From positions 434,001 to 498,000 of the forward strand of contig NZ_CAJHOE010000001.1 in the NCBI RefSeq assembly GCF_905120475.1: 64,000 nt of DNA. The letters are read 5' to 3'. Source of the stretch: Campylobacter suis (GTDB lineage Bacteria > Campylobacterota > Campylobacteria > Campylobacterales > Campylobacteraceae). The notes under the pieces were generated by a model. It worked only from the letters and a program-made list of their open reading frames with translations. It searched no databases and had not been told where the DNA came from. How positions within the stretch are numbered: position 1 is the first letter of the stretch; every line of letters begins with the position of its first letter. This document shows, piece by piece, positions 26,135 to 36,167 of this stretch. Made by a program: the position numbers and the translations under genes.

Positions 26135-27976
26135 GATGTAGTTTTTAAGTTTTCTACCAACTTTTGGGTGTTTTAGTTTTTTAATCGCTGAACTTTCGAT
26201 CTGGCGGACACGCTCACGAGTAACATTTAGTGCTTTGCCTATCTCTTCAAGCGTGCGGTCGCTCTCATCATCAAGCAGACCAAATCTCATACAAATAACA
26301 GCCTTTTCACGGTCATTTAGCTGACTTAAAACCTCATCTATTTGCTGTCTTAAATCGCCTTTTAGGATATGATCCATAGGGCTTAAAGATGTTTTATCTT
26401 CAACAAAATCACCAAATTTACCATCATCTTCGTTTGCTATAGGGGCTTCAAGACTGATAGGCTCTTTTGTGATTTTTATAACTTGCTTTACTTTGTCTAT
26501 GCTTAGTCCGACCTCTTCAGCTATCACGCTAACATCGGGCTCTTTGCCCTCTTCTTGCATGTATTTTCTATTTATTTTATTAATGCGGTTTATGGTTTCT
26601 ATCATATGGATAGGGATTCTTATAGTTCTTGCTTGATCAGCGATAGCTCTAGAGATCGCTTGGCGTATCCACCATGTTGCATAGGTCGAAAATTTATACC
26701 CTTTGCGGTACTCAAATTTATCTACCGCCTTCATAAGCCCGATATTTCCCTCTTGTATAAGATCAAGGAATGGCAGACCACGGTTTGTGTAGCGTTTTGC
26801 GATACTTACAACCAGTCTTAGATTTGACTTTGCCATTCTGGCTTTTGCCTCATCAGAAATTTTCTTTCCGCGTTTTATTTGCTCCAAAACCTCTTTAAGC
26901 TTGGCTGGCTCTAGATTAAAGCCACTTTTGCTTGCCTCTTTTGTCTGAAAAAGTTTTTTTATCTCAACATATGTTGAGACCATCGTAGCTTCAGGAACAC
27001 GAGAGACGATATCTTCTTTGCTAAGTTTTAAGATGTCTTTTAAAATTCCTTTGTGGTTTTTCTTAAGTTCATCACTAAACATTGGAAGGCGATACTCTAG
27101 GCGTTTTAGCTCTCTATCAAACTCATCATCACTTTTTAGTGCCGTTTCCATTGATTTTACGATCTCAGTTATAAGCTTGCTTGTAGGACCTAAATCCATT
27201 AGCTTGTCTTTTAAAATTTTCTTCTTAAATGCTATATTTAGGTTTCCACCCACATCGTTTTCTTCAAGTTCTGCTTGTTTTCCAGCACTTTTAAGCCACT
27301 CTTTTTTTGCTTTTTCAAGTGCCTTAAAGCTTTCTATAACCTTGTCTGCACGCTTATCGTTTTTTAAATTTTTCTTTGGCTTCTCATCTTCGTCAGTGTA
27401 TTCATCTTCATTTTCATCATCTTCTTCTTCGATATCCTCTTCGTTTTCATCCTCAAAACTTTTAAAAAGCTCTTTAACGCGACGCTCTCTATTTATAAGT
27501 GGCTCTTTGTAATCTAATATAAAGTCTATCAAAAATGGTACAGAGCAAAAAGCATCGATTATTATATCTTCACCAAGTTCTATCTTTTTGCTTATCTCCA
27601 CCTCTTCTTCTTTTGTAAGTAAGGCTATTTGACCCATCTCTCTAAGATACATTCTGACTGGACTATCAGAGCGTGACCACTCTAAAAAGTCGCTATCGCC
27701 AACTAGGTCAAATTCTTCTTCTATATCAACTTCTTGTGTTTTTTCAGCCTCTTTTTGGCGCTTTTTGGCATCTTCAATATTTCGCATTTTTGCGATTGAA
27801 GCAGCAGTAAGAAGCTGTACTTTATGTGTTTTAGCTAAGGATTCGATCTTTTTTATGACCGTTGCTGCTGGGGCTTTGTCAAATAGTTTTACAAGTTTTT
27901 CATAGGTAACAAAACCTTTTGCATTTTCGGCAAAAAGTTCTTCGACTTGGGAAAAATTTTTCTTTGCTGAACTCAT
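26126..27976 (-). CDS. rpoD: RNA polymerase primary sigma factor RpoD
   Basis: Housekeeping sigma-70. About 616 residues from the ATG at 27976, which has GGGAG upstream. A longer in-frame reading exists but its first 32 residues do not look like sigma factor. Region 1.1 is followed by an acidic spacer ([24 protein letters not shown], about residues 190-215). Region 2 contains [39 protein letters not shown], and region 4 the helix-turn-helix [29 protein letters not shown]. It is divergent from the flgF-flgG operon. Confidence 0.97.
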   Translation of the reverse strand: MSSAKKNFSQVEELFAENAKGFVTYEKLVKLFDKAPAATVIKKIESLAKTHKVQLLTAASIAKMRNIEDAKKRQKEAEKTQEVDIEEEFDLVGDSDFLEWSRSDSPVRMYLREMGQIALLTKEEEVEISKKIELGEDIIIDAFCSVPFLIDFILDYKEPLINRERRVKELFKSFEDENEEDIEEEDDENEDEYTDEDEKPKKNLKNDKRADKVIESFKALEKAKKEWLKSAGKQAELEENDVGGNLNIAFKKKILKDKLMDLGPTSKLITEIVKSMETALKSDDEFDRELKRLEYRLPMFSDELKKNHKGILKDILKLSKEDIVSRVPEATMVSTYVEIKKLFQTKEASKSGFNLEPAKLKEVLEQIKRGKKISDEAKARMAKSNLRLVVSIAKRYTNRGLPFLDLIQEGNIGLMKAVDKFEYRKGYKFSTYATWWIRQAISRAIADQARTIRIPIHMIETINRINKINRKYMQEEGKEPDVSVIAEEVGLSIDKVKQVIKITKEPISLEAPIANEDDGKFGDFVEDKTSLSPMDHILKGDLRQQIDEVLSQLNDREKAVICMRFGLLDDESDRTLEEIGKALNVTRERVRQIESSAIKKLKHPKVGRKLKNYIEG

Positions 27977-28063
27977 ATTAGTAGATACTCCCTTTTGTGC
28001 TATCACGGGTTTTAAAAGAGATGGATTATACCGAAATTTTCTTAATATTTTATAAAATTTATT

Positions 28064-28081
28064 TTGGAACACTTTTTGCTT
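28064..28081 (+). promoter_or_regulatory. Sigma-54 promoter of flgF-flgG
   Basis: TTGGAACACTTTTTGCTT matches the sigma-54 consensus closely. The GG (28066-28067) and GC (28078-28079) are separated by exactly ten bases. It lies 54 bases upstream of the flgF start. In Campylobacter, middle flagellar genes including rod genes are RpoN-dependent and controlled by FlgSR, so this fits the class. Confidence 0.85.
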
Positions 28082-28134
28082 ATGTCGGATTAAAGATAAA
28101 AATTTTTGGCAAAAAGCCTATATTAAGGTGCAAA

Positions 28135-28947
28135 ATGCAAAATGGATACTACCAAGCCACAGGTGCGATGGTTACACAGTTTAATAGACTAAATGTCATC
28201 ACAAACAACCTCGCAAATGTAAATACTATTGGCTACAAAAGAGATGATGTTGTTGTTGGCGACTTTGCTAGAATTTTTAAGCAAGTTCAAGATGAACTTC
28301 CGCTTAAAAATCATACAAAGGATGCTGCAAAATACTTAAATAGAACGATCGATAGGGTTCCACAAATTGTTGAAGAGTACACAGATTTTAGCTCTGGTGG
28401 CATCAAACACAGCACAAACGATCTTGACTTTGCGATAAAGCGAGATGACCTTTTTTTCTTAGTTGATACCCCTCAAGGACCAAGACTAACTAAAAATGGC
28501 GCTTTTAGTCTTGATAGTGAAGGTTTTTTAGTTAGCAAAGAGGGATATAGGGTTTTGCCTAGTGGATATGAGGCGTTGCCTGAAAATTCTCGTGGTATTC
28601 AAATAGCTTCTGACGCAAAACTAACTGTCGATAAAAACGGTAATGCTTACGCTAATAACGAGCCTATAGTAAAACTTTTTATAGCACAACCAAGGGAAAT
28701 TCGTGATATAGAAAAGGTGGGAGATAATTTGTATAAGCCAAAAACAATGGATGATGTTGCCGATGTGGCTGATGCTGATGCTGTATTTCAAGGATATGCT
28801 CAGATGTCAAATGTTAATCCAGTAACCGAGATGGTCGGTCTTATCGAGACGCAGCGTTTGGTTGAAATTTATCAAAAAGTCATGACAAGCCATATGGATG
28901 ACCTAAACAACGACGCGATCTCAAAAATCGCCAGCGTAAGACAATAA
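28135..28947 (+). CDS. flgF: Flagellar basal-body rod protein FlgF (annotated FlgG2 in C. jejuni)
   Basis: Proximal rod component, exported through the flagellar type III system. 270 residues from the ATG at 28135 with AAGGTG upstream. An in-frame upstream start would include the promoter and is rejected. The N-terminal flagellar rod signature is FNRLNVITNNLANVNTIGYKRDD, and the C-terminal FlgF/G/E box is MVGLIETQRLVEIYQKVMTSHMDDLNN. The order flgF(flgG2)-flgG and the sigma-54 promoter agree with C. jejuni Cj0697-Cj0698. Confidence 0.92.
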   Translation: MQNGYYQATGAMVTQFNRLNVITNNLANVNTIGYKRDDVVVGDFARIFKQVQDELPLKNHTKDAAKYLNRTIDRVPQIVEEYTDFSSGGIKHSTNDLDFAIKRDDLFFLVDTPQGPRLTKNGAFSLDSEGFLVSKEGYRVLPSGYEALPENSRGIQIASDAKLTVDKNGNAYANNEPIVKLFIAQPREIRDIEKVGDNLYKPKTMDDVADVADADAVFQGYAQMSNVNPVTEMVGLIETQRLVEIYQKVMTSHMDDLNNDAISKIASVRQ

Positions 28948-28967
28948 AATTTAAAAGGATAAAAGCC

Positions 28968-29756
28968 ATGATGAGATCACTTTATACCTCTGCGACGGGG
29001 ATGATAGCACAGCAAACGCAAATAGATGTAACAACGCACAATATCGCAAATGTCAATACCTATGGATACAAGAAAAACCGTGCGGAATTTGCGGACTTAA
29101 TGTATCAGGTTATGGAATATGCAGGCACTGCAACTAGCCAGACTACTACAAGCCCGACTGGTATTGAGGTGGGTCTTGGTGTTCGTCCAACAGCTATAAA
29201 TAAAATTTTTTCACAAGGATATTTTAAAGAGACCAGCAACAACCTTGATGTTGTCATCGCTGGAGATGGCTTTTTTCAAATTCAGCTTCCCGATGGAACT
29301 ACAGCCTATACTAGAAATGGTGCGTTTAAGCTTGATGCAAACGGTACGGTAGTAAATTCTGATGGCTATCAGCTTATACCGCAGATAGTTATCCCTGAAA
29401 ATGCAACACAAATTTCTATCGGTATTGATGGTACGGTTTCTATCTTGCAGCCAGGAGAGGCTGAGATGGCGCAAGTGGGACAGATAGAGCTTGCAAATTT
29501 TATAAATCCAGCAGGACTTCACTCGATGGGCGATAATAACTATCTTGAAACAGCAGCTAGTGGTAATGTCGTTGTTGGCGTGGCTGGACTTGATGGTATC
29601 GGCACGATAAGGCAGGGTTTTATCGAGATGAGTAATGTCCAGCTAGTTGAGGAGATGACCGATCTTATCACGGGTCAGCGTGCTTATGAGGCAAATTCAA
29701 AAGGTATCACTACGAGCGACTCGATGCTTGAGATCGTAAATGGACTAAAAAGGTAG
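28968..29756 (+). CDS. flgG: Flagellar distal rod protein FlgG
   Basis: 262 residues, the standard FlgG size. It starts MMRSLYTSATGMIAQQTQIDVTTHNIANVNTYGYKKNRAEF, the classical rod signature, and ends MTDLITGQRAYEANSKGITTSDSMLEIVNGLKR, the FlgG C-terminal box. 20 bases after flgF with AAAAGGATAAAAG as ribosome site. Two adjacent ATGs (28968 or 28971) could be used. A 31-residue frame follows seven bases later. Confidence 0.96.
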   Translation: MMRSLYTSATGMIAQQTQIDVTTHNIANVNTYGYKKNRAEFADLMYQVMEYAGTATSQTTTSPTGIEVGLGVRPTAINKIFSQGYFKETSNNLDVVIAGDGFFQIQLPDGTTAYTRNGAFKLDANGTVVNSDGYQLIPQIVIPENATQISIGIDGTVSILQPGEAEMAQVGQIELANFINPAGLHSMGDNNYLETAASGNVVVGVAGLDGIGTIRQGFIEMSNVQLVEEMTDLITGQRAYEANSKGITTSDSMLEIVNGLKR

Positions 29757-29762
29757 GTTAAG

Positions 29763-29858
29763 ATGATTTATGTTTTATCTGTGATTGTATTTATGCTTCT
29801 TGCTTGGGTGGTTGATGTGCTTTATTTCTCAAGTGATGAGTTTAAGAAGGCTCACTAA
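29763..29858 (+). CDS. Possible 31-residue membrane peptide after flgG
   Basis: MIYVLSVIVFMLLAWVVDVLYFSSDEFKKAH, quoted here in two parts only: a hydrophobic stretch (residues 1-22) and a charged tail (SSDEFKKAH). It starts seven bases after the flgG stop with AGGTAGG upstream, so it could be translated from the flg operon mRNA. No homologue is known to me; chance is possible for a frame this short. Confidence 0.35.
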   Translation: MIYVLSVIVFMLLAWVVDVLYFSSDEFKKAH

Positions 29859-30089
29859 GATAAATTTAGCCCATTTTTTGTAAACCTATAGATATTTGCT
29901 AAATTTATAAACGCAAATATCTATGTTTATCTTCTTTTATGCACTAAATTTTGATATTTTATGTATATTTTTGCTGTTTTTTGCTAGAGATTTTATGATT
30001 TTTAGTAATTTTTTAAGCAACTAACGAGAAAACTTCACTAAAGTAAATTTAAAGTTAAAAAATTTAATTATTTTTTAAAGCAAAGTTAA

Positions 30090-30095
30090 TATAAT
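30090..30095 (+). promoter_or_regulatory. Candidate -10 element of the dcuA-type gene
   Basis: A TATAAT hexamer lies 34 bases before the start codon in very AT-rich sequence, with AAGGGG as ribosome site. The 230 bases between flgG and here otherwise hold only AT-rich sequence with no further gene seen. Confidence 0.5.
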
Positions 30096-30128
30096 GTCAA
30101 ATATATTTTAATGGGGAAGGGGAAAAAT

Positions 30129-31798
30129 ATGGAATTTCTCACAAGTTTAAGCGAGGGGTGGCAGTTTAGCATACAAATCGCCATCGTGCTTGTTTGTCTA
30201 TTTTATGGTGCAAAAAAGGGCGGTATCGCTCTTGGTATGCTAGGAGGCATAGGTCTTATTATGCTTATATTTGGCTTTCATATCCAGCCGGGAAAGCCAG
30301 CTATAGATGTAATGCTAACTATCCTTGCGGTTGTTGTTGCTAGTGCTACTTTGCAAGCTTCTGGTGGTCTTGATGTTATGCTTCAGATCGCAGAGAGAAT
30401 TTTGCGTAAAAATCCAAAATATGTAAGCATTCTTGCGCCGTTTGTTACTTGCACGCTTACTATACTTTGTGGTACTGGGCATGTTGTTTATACGGTGCTT
30501 CCGATCGTTTATGATATTGCTATTAAAATGGTATACGCCCTTAGCGCCCGATGGCTGCAAGCTCGATTTCATCGCAGATGGGTATTATCGCAAGTCCAGT
30601 TTCGGTTGCTGTTGTTACACTAACTGCATTTTTGCTGGGCGCAAAAAATCCTATCCCTGGCTTTGACGGCTATCTTGATCTTTTAAAAATCACTATACCA
30701 TCGACATTTTGTGGTGTTTTAGTGATAGGAATTTTTAGCTGGTTTAGAGGGAAAGACCTTGATAAAGATGAGGAATTCCAAGAAAAGATTAAAGATCCTG
30801 AATTTAAAAAGTATGTTTATGGCGACTCTGTAACTCTTCTTGGTAAAAAATTGCCAGGTCATCAGTGGGCTGCGATGTGGATATTTTTGGCTGCTATCGC
30901 TGTGGTAGCACTTCTTGGATACTTTAAAGAGCTTCGTCCAAGCTGGTCTTCTACAAAAGATGCAACGATAGTTCAAGTTGTTGCAAACTATCCAACAGAG
31001 CAAAAAATTCTAAAGACTATCACCGTAAAAGATGGTAGCATTTCAGCTCAATCAACAGAACTTAGTGTCTCAAACAGTAAGATAGGCTCAAGCCAAAAGG
31101 CTCAAGCTGTTGAGATAACAAGTAAAAATGGTGCGAAAGAGAGCTTTGTGCGCTCAAATGACGGCACAGTTACTTATATGAACGCTGATGGTAAAAAAGA
31201 GGAATTTCAAGGCTCATACATTAACATTTCTAATAAACAATCTTCTAAATATACTCTTGGCATGGTTCATGTTATTCAAATTTTTATGCTTTTAGCTGGT
31301 GCGTCGATTATTATATTTACTCCAACCGATGCTAATAAGATTGGTAAAAATGAGATATTTAGATCAGGCATGATCGCGCTTGTTGCCGTCTTTGGTATTA
31401 GCTGGATGGCTGAAACTATGTTTGCAGTGCATACGCCGATGATGAAGGCCGCTCTTGGAGATATAGTAAAAGAGTATCCTTGGACATATGCTGTGATGTT
31501 GCTTTTGATCTCAAAATTTGTAAATTCTCAAGCAGCTGCACTTGTTGCGTTTGTTCCGCTTGCGCTTGGTATTGGTGTTGATCCAGCTATTATCCTTGCT
31601 TTTGCTGCGGCTTGCTATGGATATTATATCTTGCCAACTTACCCAAGCGACCTTGCAGCGATACAGTTTGACCGCTCTGGCACAACAAAGATAGGTAAAT
31701 TTGTTATTAACCACAGCTTTATTATACCAGGACTTATCGGAGTTATAGTCTCTTGTATATTTGGCTATATATTTACAGGTCTCTTTGGCTACCTATAA
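30129..31798 (+). pseudogene. dcuA: Anaerobic C4-dicarboxylate transporter (DcuA/DcuB type), disrupted by frameshift plus stop
   Basis: Inner-membrane antiporter for fumarate, succinate and aspartate. The N-terminal part (30129 to about 30528) and C-terminal part (from about 30551) follow E. coli DcuA, but in different frames. At 30525-30528 one A seems to be missing from an A-run. Restoring it gives AIKNGIRP followed by TAG (30542-30544) where the family has Glu, then RPMAASS. So two lesions sit within about 20 bases. The second part holds GLDVM-type carrier motifs, [31 protein letters not shown], and an extra segment of about 100 residues in a periplasmic loop (see findings). Asparaginase follows, which supplies aspartate. 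The lesions could be real or assembly errors. Confidence 0.75.
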
Positions 31799-31802
31799 AA
31801 AT

Positions 31803-31826
31803 TTTCGGGGAAAATTATCCCCGAAA
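31803..31826 (+). terminator. Terminator after the dcuA-type gene
   Basis: TTTCGGGG (31803-31810) and CCCCGAAA (31819-31826) form an eight-pair stem with an eight-base AT loop, followed by TTTCTAAAATTTT. It would separate the carrier from the asparaginase gene. Confidence 0.7.
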
Positions 31827-31874
31827 TTTCTAAAATTTTAGACAAATCTTTAAAATAACTAAGTAAAATTTTAA

Positions 31875-32969
<1,095 letters not shown>

Positions 32970-32976
32970 ACCTTAT

Positions 32977-33002
32977 GGACGGAGACACTCCGTCCTTTTT
33001 TA
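32977..33002 (+). terminator. Terminator after asparaginase
   Basis: GGACGGAG (32977-32984), loop ACA, CTCCGTCC (32988-32995) and a following run of seven T's: a strong intrinsic terminator. Confidence 0.9.
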
Positions 33003-33012
33003 AAAATTATAA

Positions 33013-33840
33013 TTATTTTATACTTTGTGTTTGAGTGGATTTTGTGTCACTAAATGAGTTTGTGTAAGGTAACAAGAGATATTTTTTACTTTCTACTAAA
33101 AATCCGATCGCTTCTTGTAGTTGTTTTTCATTTAGCGCATATAATTTTTCAAGCTCAACAAAAAGCTCTTTTGCTCTATTTTTTTCGAGAGGATTTTGTT
33201 TGTAAAATAGCATTAAATTTGCGCCTATACCTATAAATTCATACGCAAATGAGCAGACAAAATTTATAAGTGCATAGCTTTGGTGAGGCTGTAAGTCATC
33301 AACAAAGTAGCCATTTATCATCCTTGCAAAACACTCTGAACTTTTTTTGGTAGGACAAAGATGTACTATGATATCCTCTTCTAAGAATTTCGCATCATTG
33401 TAGCTAAGCTCTGCAAGTGCTTTAAATGCATCGTTTTTATTTAAATTTATCTTACCATAAAAGTCGCTAAGGCTTGTATTTTGAGTGTTTAAAATTCTTA
33501 AAATATGCTCAAATTTCTTAATCTCTGCTGCCCCATTAGCAAAAGATCTATTATACTCATCAACATCGAAAAAAAACTCACCAGTGGCTGCATGGGAGCT
33601 TGTGTATTCACACTGAGTCGTATTTTCAAATATAAAAAGCGGTCGCTTTGTCGGGTATTTTGCCAGCAATTCCTCATATGCTAATATAGTAGCTTTCATA
33701 TTGCGTTCAGTTTTTAAAGTGGCAAATTTATAAAGCTCACTAGAATCGACACTCATGCCTTTTATCTTGTTTTCTTCAATGATATTTATAAGTGAAGCAG
33801 GACTGAAAAGATGGTTGTAAATTCTTGATAAAACTCTCAA
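33013..33840 (-). CDS. Hypothetical protein (275 aa)
   Basis: A mostly helical, soluble 275-residue protein with TTG start at 33840 preceded by AGGAG. No signal peptide. The middle holds ENTTQCEYTSSHAATGEFFFDVDEYNRSFANGAAEIKKFE and the later part YALINFVCSFAYEFIGIGANLMLFYKQNPLEKNRAKELFVELEKLYALNEKQL, which could be a helical-bundle chaperone, but I do not recognise a family. It is monocistronic, between the asparaginase terminator and divergent leuD. Confidence 0.6.
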   Translation of the reverse strand: MRVLSRIYNHLFSPASLINIIEENKIKGMSVDSSELYKFATLKTERNMKATILAYEELLAKYPTKRPLFIFENTTQCEYTSSHAATGEFFFDVDEYNRSFANGAAEIKKFEHILRILNTQNTSLSDFYGKINLNKNDAFKALAELSYNDAKFLEEDIIVHLCPTKKSSECFARMINGYFVDDLQPHQSYALINFVCSFAYEFIGIGANLMLFYKQNPLEKNRAKELFVELEKLYALNEKQLQEAIGFLVESKKYLLLPYTNSFSDTKSTQTQSIK

Positions 33841-34001
33841 TAAACACTCCTAAAATTTGGCGAAATTTTACTATATTTTGATTAAAAATTCCATTAAATT
33901 TTAAAAATATTTATCAAAAATTTTGGAGCACAAAAAACGACACATCTAATTTTTAGCTTACTTTTGATAAAATTGGGCTAAAAATTTATAAAAGGGCAAA
34001 A

Positions 34002-34487
34002 ATGACACAGGCAAAAGTATGGAAATTTGGTGACAATATAGACACCGATATTATCATTGCTGCACGATATTTAAATACATCTGACGAAAATGAACTGGCA
34101 AAACACATAATGGAAGATGGCGATCCTGACTTTGTTAAAAAGATGAGAGTTGGAGATGTTATAATTGCTGGTGAAAATTTTGGTTGCGGAAGTAGCCGAG
34201 AGCACGCACCTATCGCACTAAAGGCGGCTGGTGTGAGTGCTGTTATAGCAAAGAGTTTTGCAAGAATTTTTTATAGAAATAGTTTTAACACAGGACTTTT
34301 GATATTAGAGATAAATGAGACAGATGAGATAAATGAAGGCGATGAGGTTAAGATAGACATTGATTCTGGTGTTATAAAAAATGTTACCACTTCTAAAGAG
34401 TATAAATTTCATCCTATCCCGCCGTTTATGCAGGAGCTTTTAAAAGAGGGTGGCTTGATGCAATACGCGAGCAAAAAGATAAAATAA
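34002..34487 (+). CDS. leuD: 3-isopropylmalate dehydratase small subunit
   Basis: Swivel subunit of isopropylmalate isomerase, leucine synthesis. 161 residues, the archaeal/epsilon short type, starting KVWKFGDNIDTDIIIAARYLN. The active-site phrase GENFGCGSSREHAPIALKAAG is complete. The large subunit LeuC must be encoded elsewhere. leuB follows after eight bases with AAGGT as ribosome site. Confidence 0.94.
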   Translation: MTQAKVWKFGDNIDTDIIIAARYLNTSDENELAKHIMEDGDPDFVKKMRVGDVIIAGENFGCGSSREHAPIALKAAGVSAVIAKSFARIFYRNSFNTGLLILEINETDEINEGDEVKIDIDSGVIKNVTTSKEYKFHPIPPFMQELLKEGGLMQYASKKIK

Positions 34488-34495
34488 GGTAAAAA

Positions 34496-35569
34496 ATGGC
34501 AAAAAGATATAAAATTTGTATGATAAAAGGCGATGGTATCGGACCTGAGATAGTTGATGAGGCTGTTAAGGTTCTTGATGCGATAAGTATGAAGTTTGAT
34601 ATAAATTTTGAATATGATTATAAGCTTATGGGTGGCGCAGCTTACGATGTTTTTGGTGAGCCGTTACCAAATGAAACACTTCAAAGTGCCCTTGAAAGTC
34701 ATGCTGTGCTTTTTGGTGCTATTGGCGGTGAAAAATGGGATAGTTTGCCACGAGACAAACGCCCTGAAAGCGGGCTTTTAAAGATACGAAAAGAGCTTGG
34801 AGCTTTTGCAAATTTGCGCCCAGCGATGATATATGATGAACTTGTGAGCGCTAGCACTATTAAACCAGAAGTTGTTCGAGGCGTAGATATACTTGTTGTG
34901 CGTGAATTAACGGGTGGAATTTACTTTGGACAGCCACGACAAAAGGGCAAAACTAGCGCGTTTAATACAATGGTATATACAAAAGATGAGATTGAGCGTA
35001 TTGCAAAAGTTGCATTTGAAGCAGCGCTAAAACGCAAAAAAAAGGTTTGCATGGTCGATAAGGCAAATGTCCTTGAGACTAGCCAGTTATGGCGCGAGGT
35101 GGTTAGCGATGTTGCAAAAAGCTATCCGGATGTTTTGCTTGAGTTTATGTATGTTGATAACGCAGCAATGCAGATCGTGCGTAATCCTAGGCAGTTTGAT
35201 GTTATTTTGACTGAAAATTTATTTGGGGATATTTTAAGTGATGAAGTAAGTATGGTTGTTGGATCGATAGGACTTTTGCCAAGTGCTAGTATGGGCGGAA
35301 AAGTCGGTATCTATGAGCCTATCCATGGTAGTGCGCCAGATATAGCAGGCCAGGGTATAGCAAATCCTTTAGCAACTATTTTAAGTGCTGCCATGATGTT
35401 AAGATATGCACTGAATGAAGAAGAGGCTGCACTTTGTATTGAAAAAGCCGTAAAAAGCGCACTTGCTCAAGGCTACAGGACTAAAGACCTAGCTGTATTT
35501 GATGCAAAAGAAATTTGTACAACAAGCGATATGGGCGATGTTGTGGTTAAGTTTATAGAGCAAAAGTAG
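34496..35569 (+). CDS. leuB: 3-isopropylmalate dehydrogenase
   Basis: NAD-dependent oxidative decarboxylase of leucine synthesis. 357 residues. Starts [24 protein letters not shown]; substrate arginines in [22 protein letters not shown] and [12 protein letters not shown]; the Lys/Asp metal site in [17 protein letters not shown] and [27 protein letters not shown]; and [16 protein letters not shown] for NAD. Two bases separate its stop from the next small gene. Confidence 0.97.
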   Translation: MAKRYKICMIKGDGIGPEIVDEAVKVLDAISMKFDINFEYDYKLMGGAAYDVFGEPLPNETLQSALESHAVLFGAIGGEKWDSLPRDKRPESGLLKIRKELGAFANLRPAMIYDELVSASTIKPEVVRGVDILVVRELTGGIYFGQPRQKGKTSAFNTMVYTKDEIERIAKVAFEAALKRKKKVCMVDKANVLETSQLWREVVSDVAKSYPDVLLEFMYVDNAAMQIVRNPRQFDVILTENLFGDILSDEVSMVVGSIGLLPSASMGGKVGIYEPIHGSAPDIAGQGIANPLATILSAAMMLRYALNEEEAALCIEKAVKSALAQGYRTKDLAVFDAKEICTTSDMGDVVVKFIEQK

Positions 35570-35571
35570 CC

Positions 35572-35817
35572 ATGAAAAATACAATAACAGAAGCGCTTAT
35601 TTATGAGTCGCAAGGACTAAAAGATGATGCGCTTGAAGTGTATAAGAATATCTTAAAAAACGACGCAGATAACAAAGATGCGCTTGCTGCGATAAGGCGT
35701 TTGAGCGGGATTAGAAAATCTCGTAAGATAGCAAATGAGCAGATGAAAGAATTTTTCTTGCAAATGCGAACACAACACGAGATAACAGAGTTTAAAAGGT
35801 GGCTTATAAGATTATGA
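35572..35817 (+). CDS. Small TPR-like protein (81 aa)
   Basis: 81 residues. Residues 5-40 (ITEALIYESQGLKDDALEVYKNILKNDADNKDALAAIRRL) form a single tetratricopeptide-like helical pair, followed by a basic helix. It begins two bases after leuB and its stop overlaps the next start (ATGA). It occupies the position of C. jejuni Cj0787 upstream of the CiaD gene. Function unknown. Confidence 0.68.
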   Translation: MKNTITEALIYESQGLKDDALEVYKNILKNDADNKDALAAIRRLSGIRKSRKIANEQMKEFFLQMRTQHEITEFKRWLIRL

Positions 35818-36167
35818 AACTTGATGATATAGCAAAAATGGCGATTAATGAGGTTAGTGCAGAGCTTGAAAAGATTGAGAATCTGCACGCTTTAAATATG
35901 CAAAATACAGAGCAAAAACCACAAGCACAAAAGCCAAAATTTCAGATAAATGAAGCTCAAAGCGTAAGCGAGCAAGTAGAAAATGGCGAGATTTTAAGTA
36001 GTGAAAAGATATTTTTAACAAATTTAAAAGAGCGCACAGAGGTGCTATTTGAAGGGCTAAATGAGCTACCAAAAGAGCTTGTGAATGAGCGACTAGAGCT
36101 GACGCTAAAATTTTTAGAGTTTGTCCTAGCAAATGTTGAAAACCGCCTCGAAAACCTTAACAAGTAG
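35814..36167 (+). CDS. CiaD-like protein (Cj0788 position)
   Basis: 117 residues from the ATG at 35814, which overlaps the preceding stop. A GTG at 35799 is less likely. It starts KLDDIAKMAINEVSAEL, has a variable Gln/Lys/Glu-rich middle and a conserved-looking C-terminal helix pair (LTNLKERTEVLFEGLNELPKEL, RLELTLKFLEFVLANVENRLENL). It sits directly before cca, where C. jejuni has Cj0788, the secreted invasion effector CiaD. The match is from gene order and my memory of the family, so homology should be treated as likely, not shown. The stop lies 35 bases inside cca. Confidence 0.6.
   Translation: MKLDDIAKMAINEVSAELEKIENLHALNMQNTEQKPQAQKPKFQINEAQSVSEQVENGEILSSEKIFLTNLKERTEVLFEGLNELPKELVNERLELTLKFLEFVLANVENRLENLNK

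Noticed and set aside
27997-28134. N-terminal extension of FlgF
   Set aside because: The in-frame extension would run through the sigma-54 promoter, and FlgF starts at the typical MQNGYYQ position with a ribosome site.
29859-30128. A gene between flgG and the dcuA-type carrier
   Set aside because: The region is very AT-rich with short frames only; apart from the candidate -10 element nothing coding was seen.
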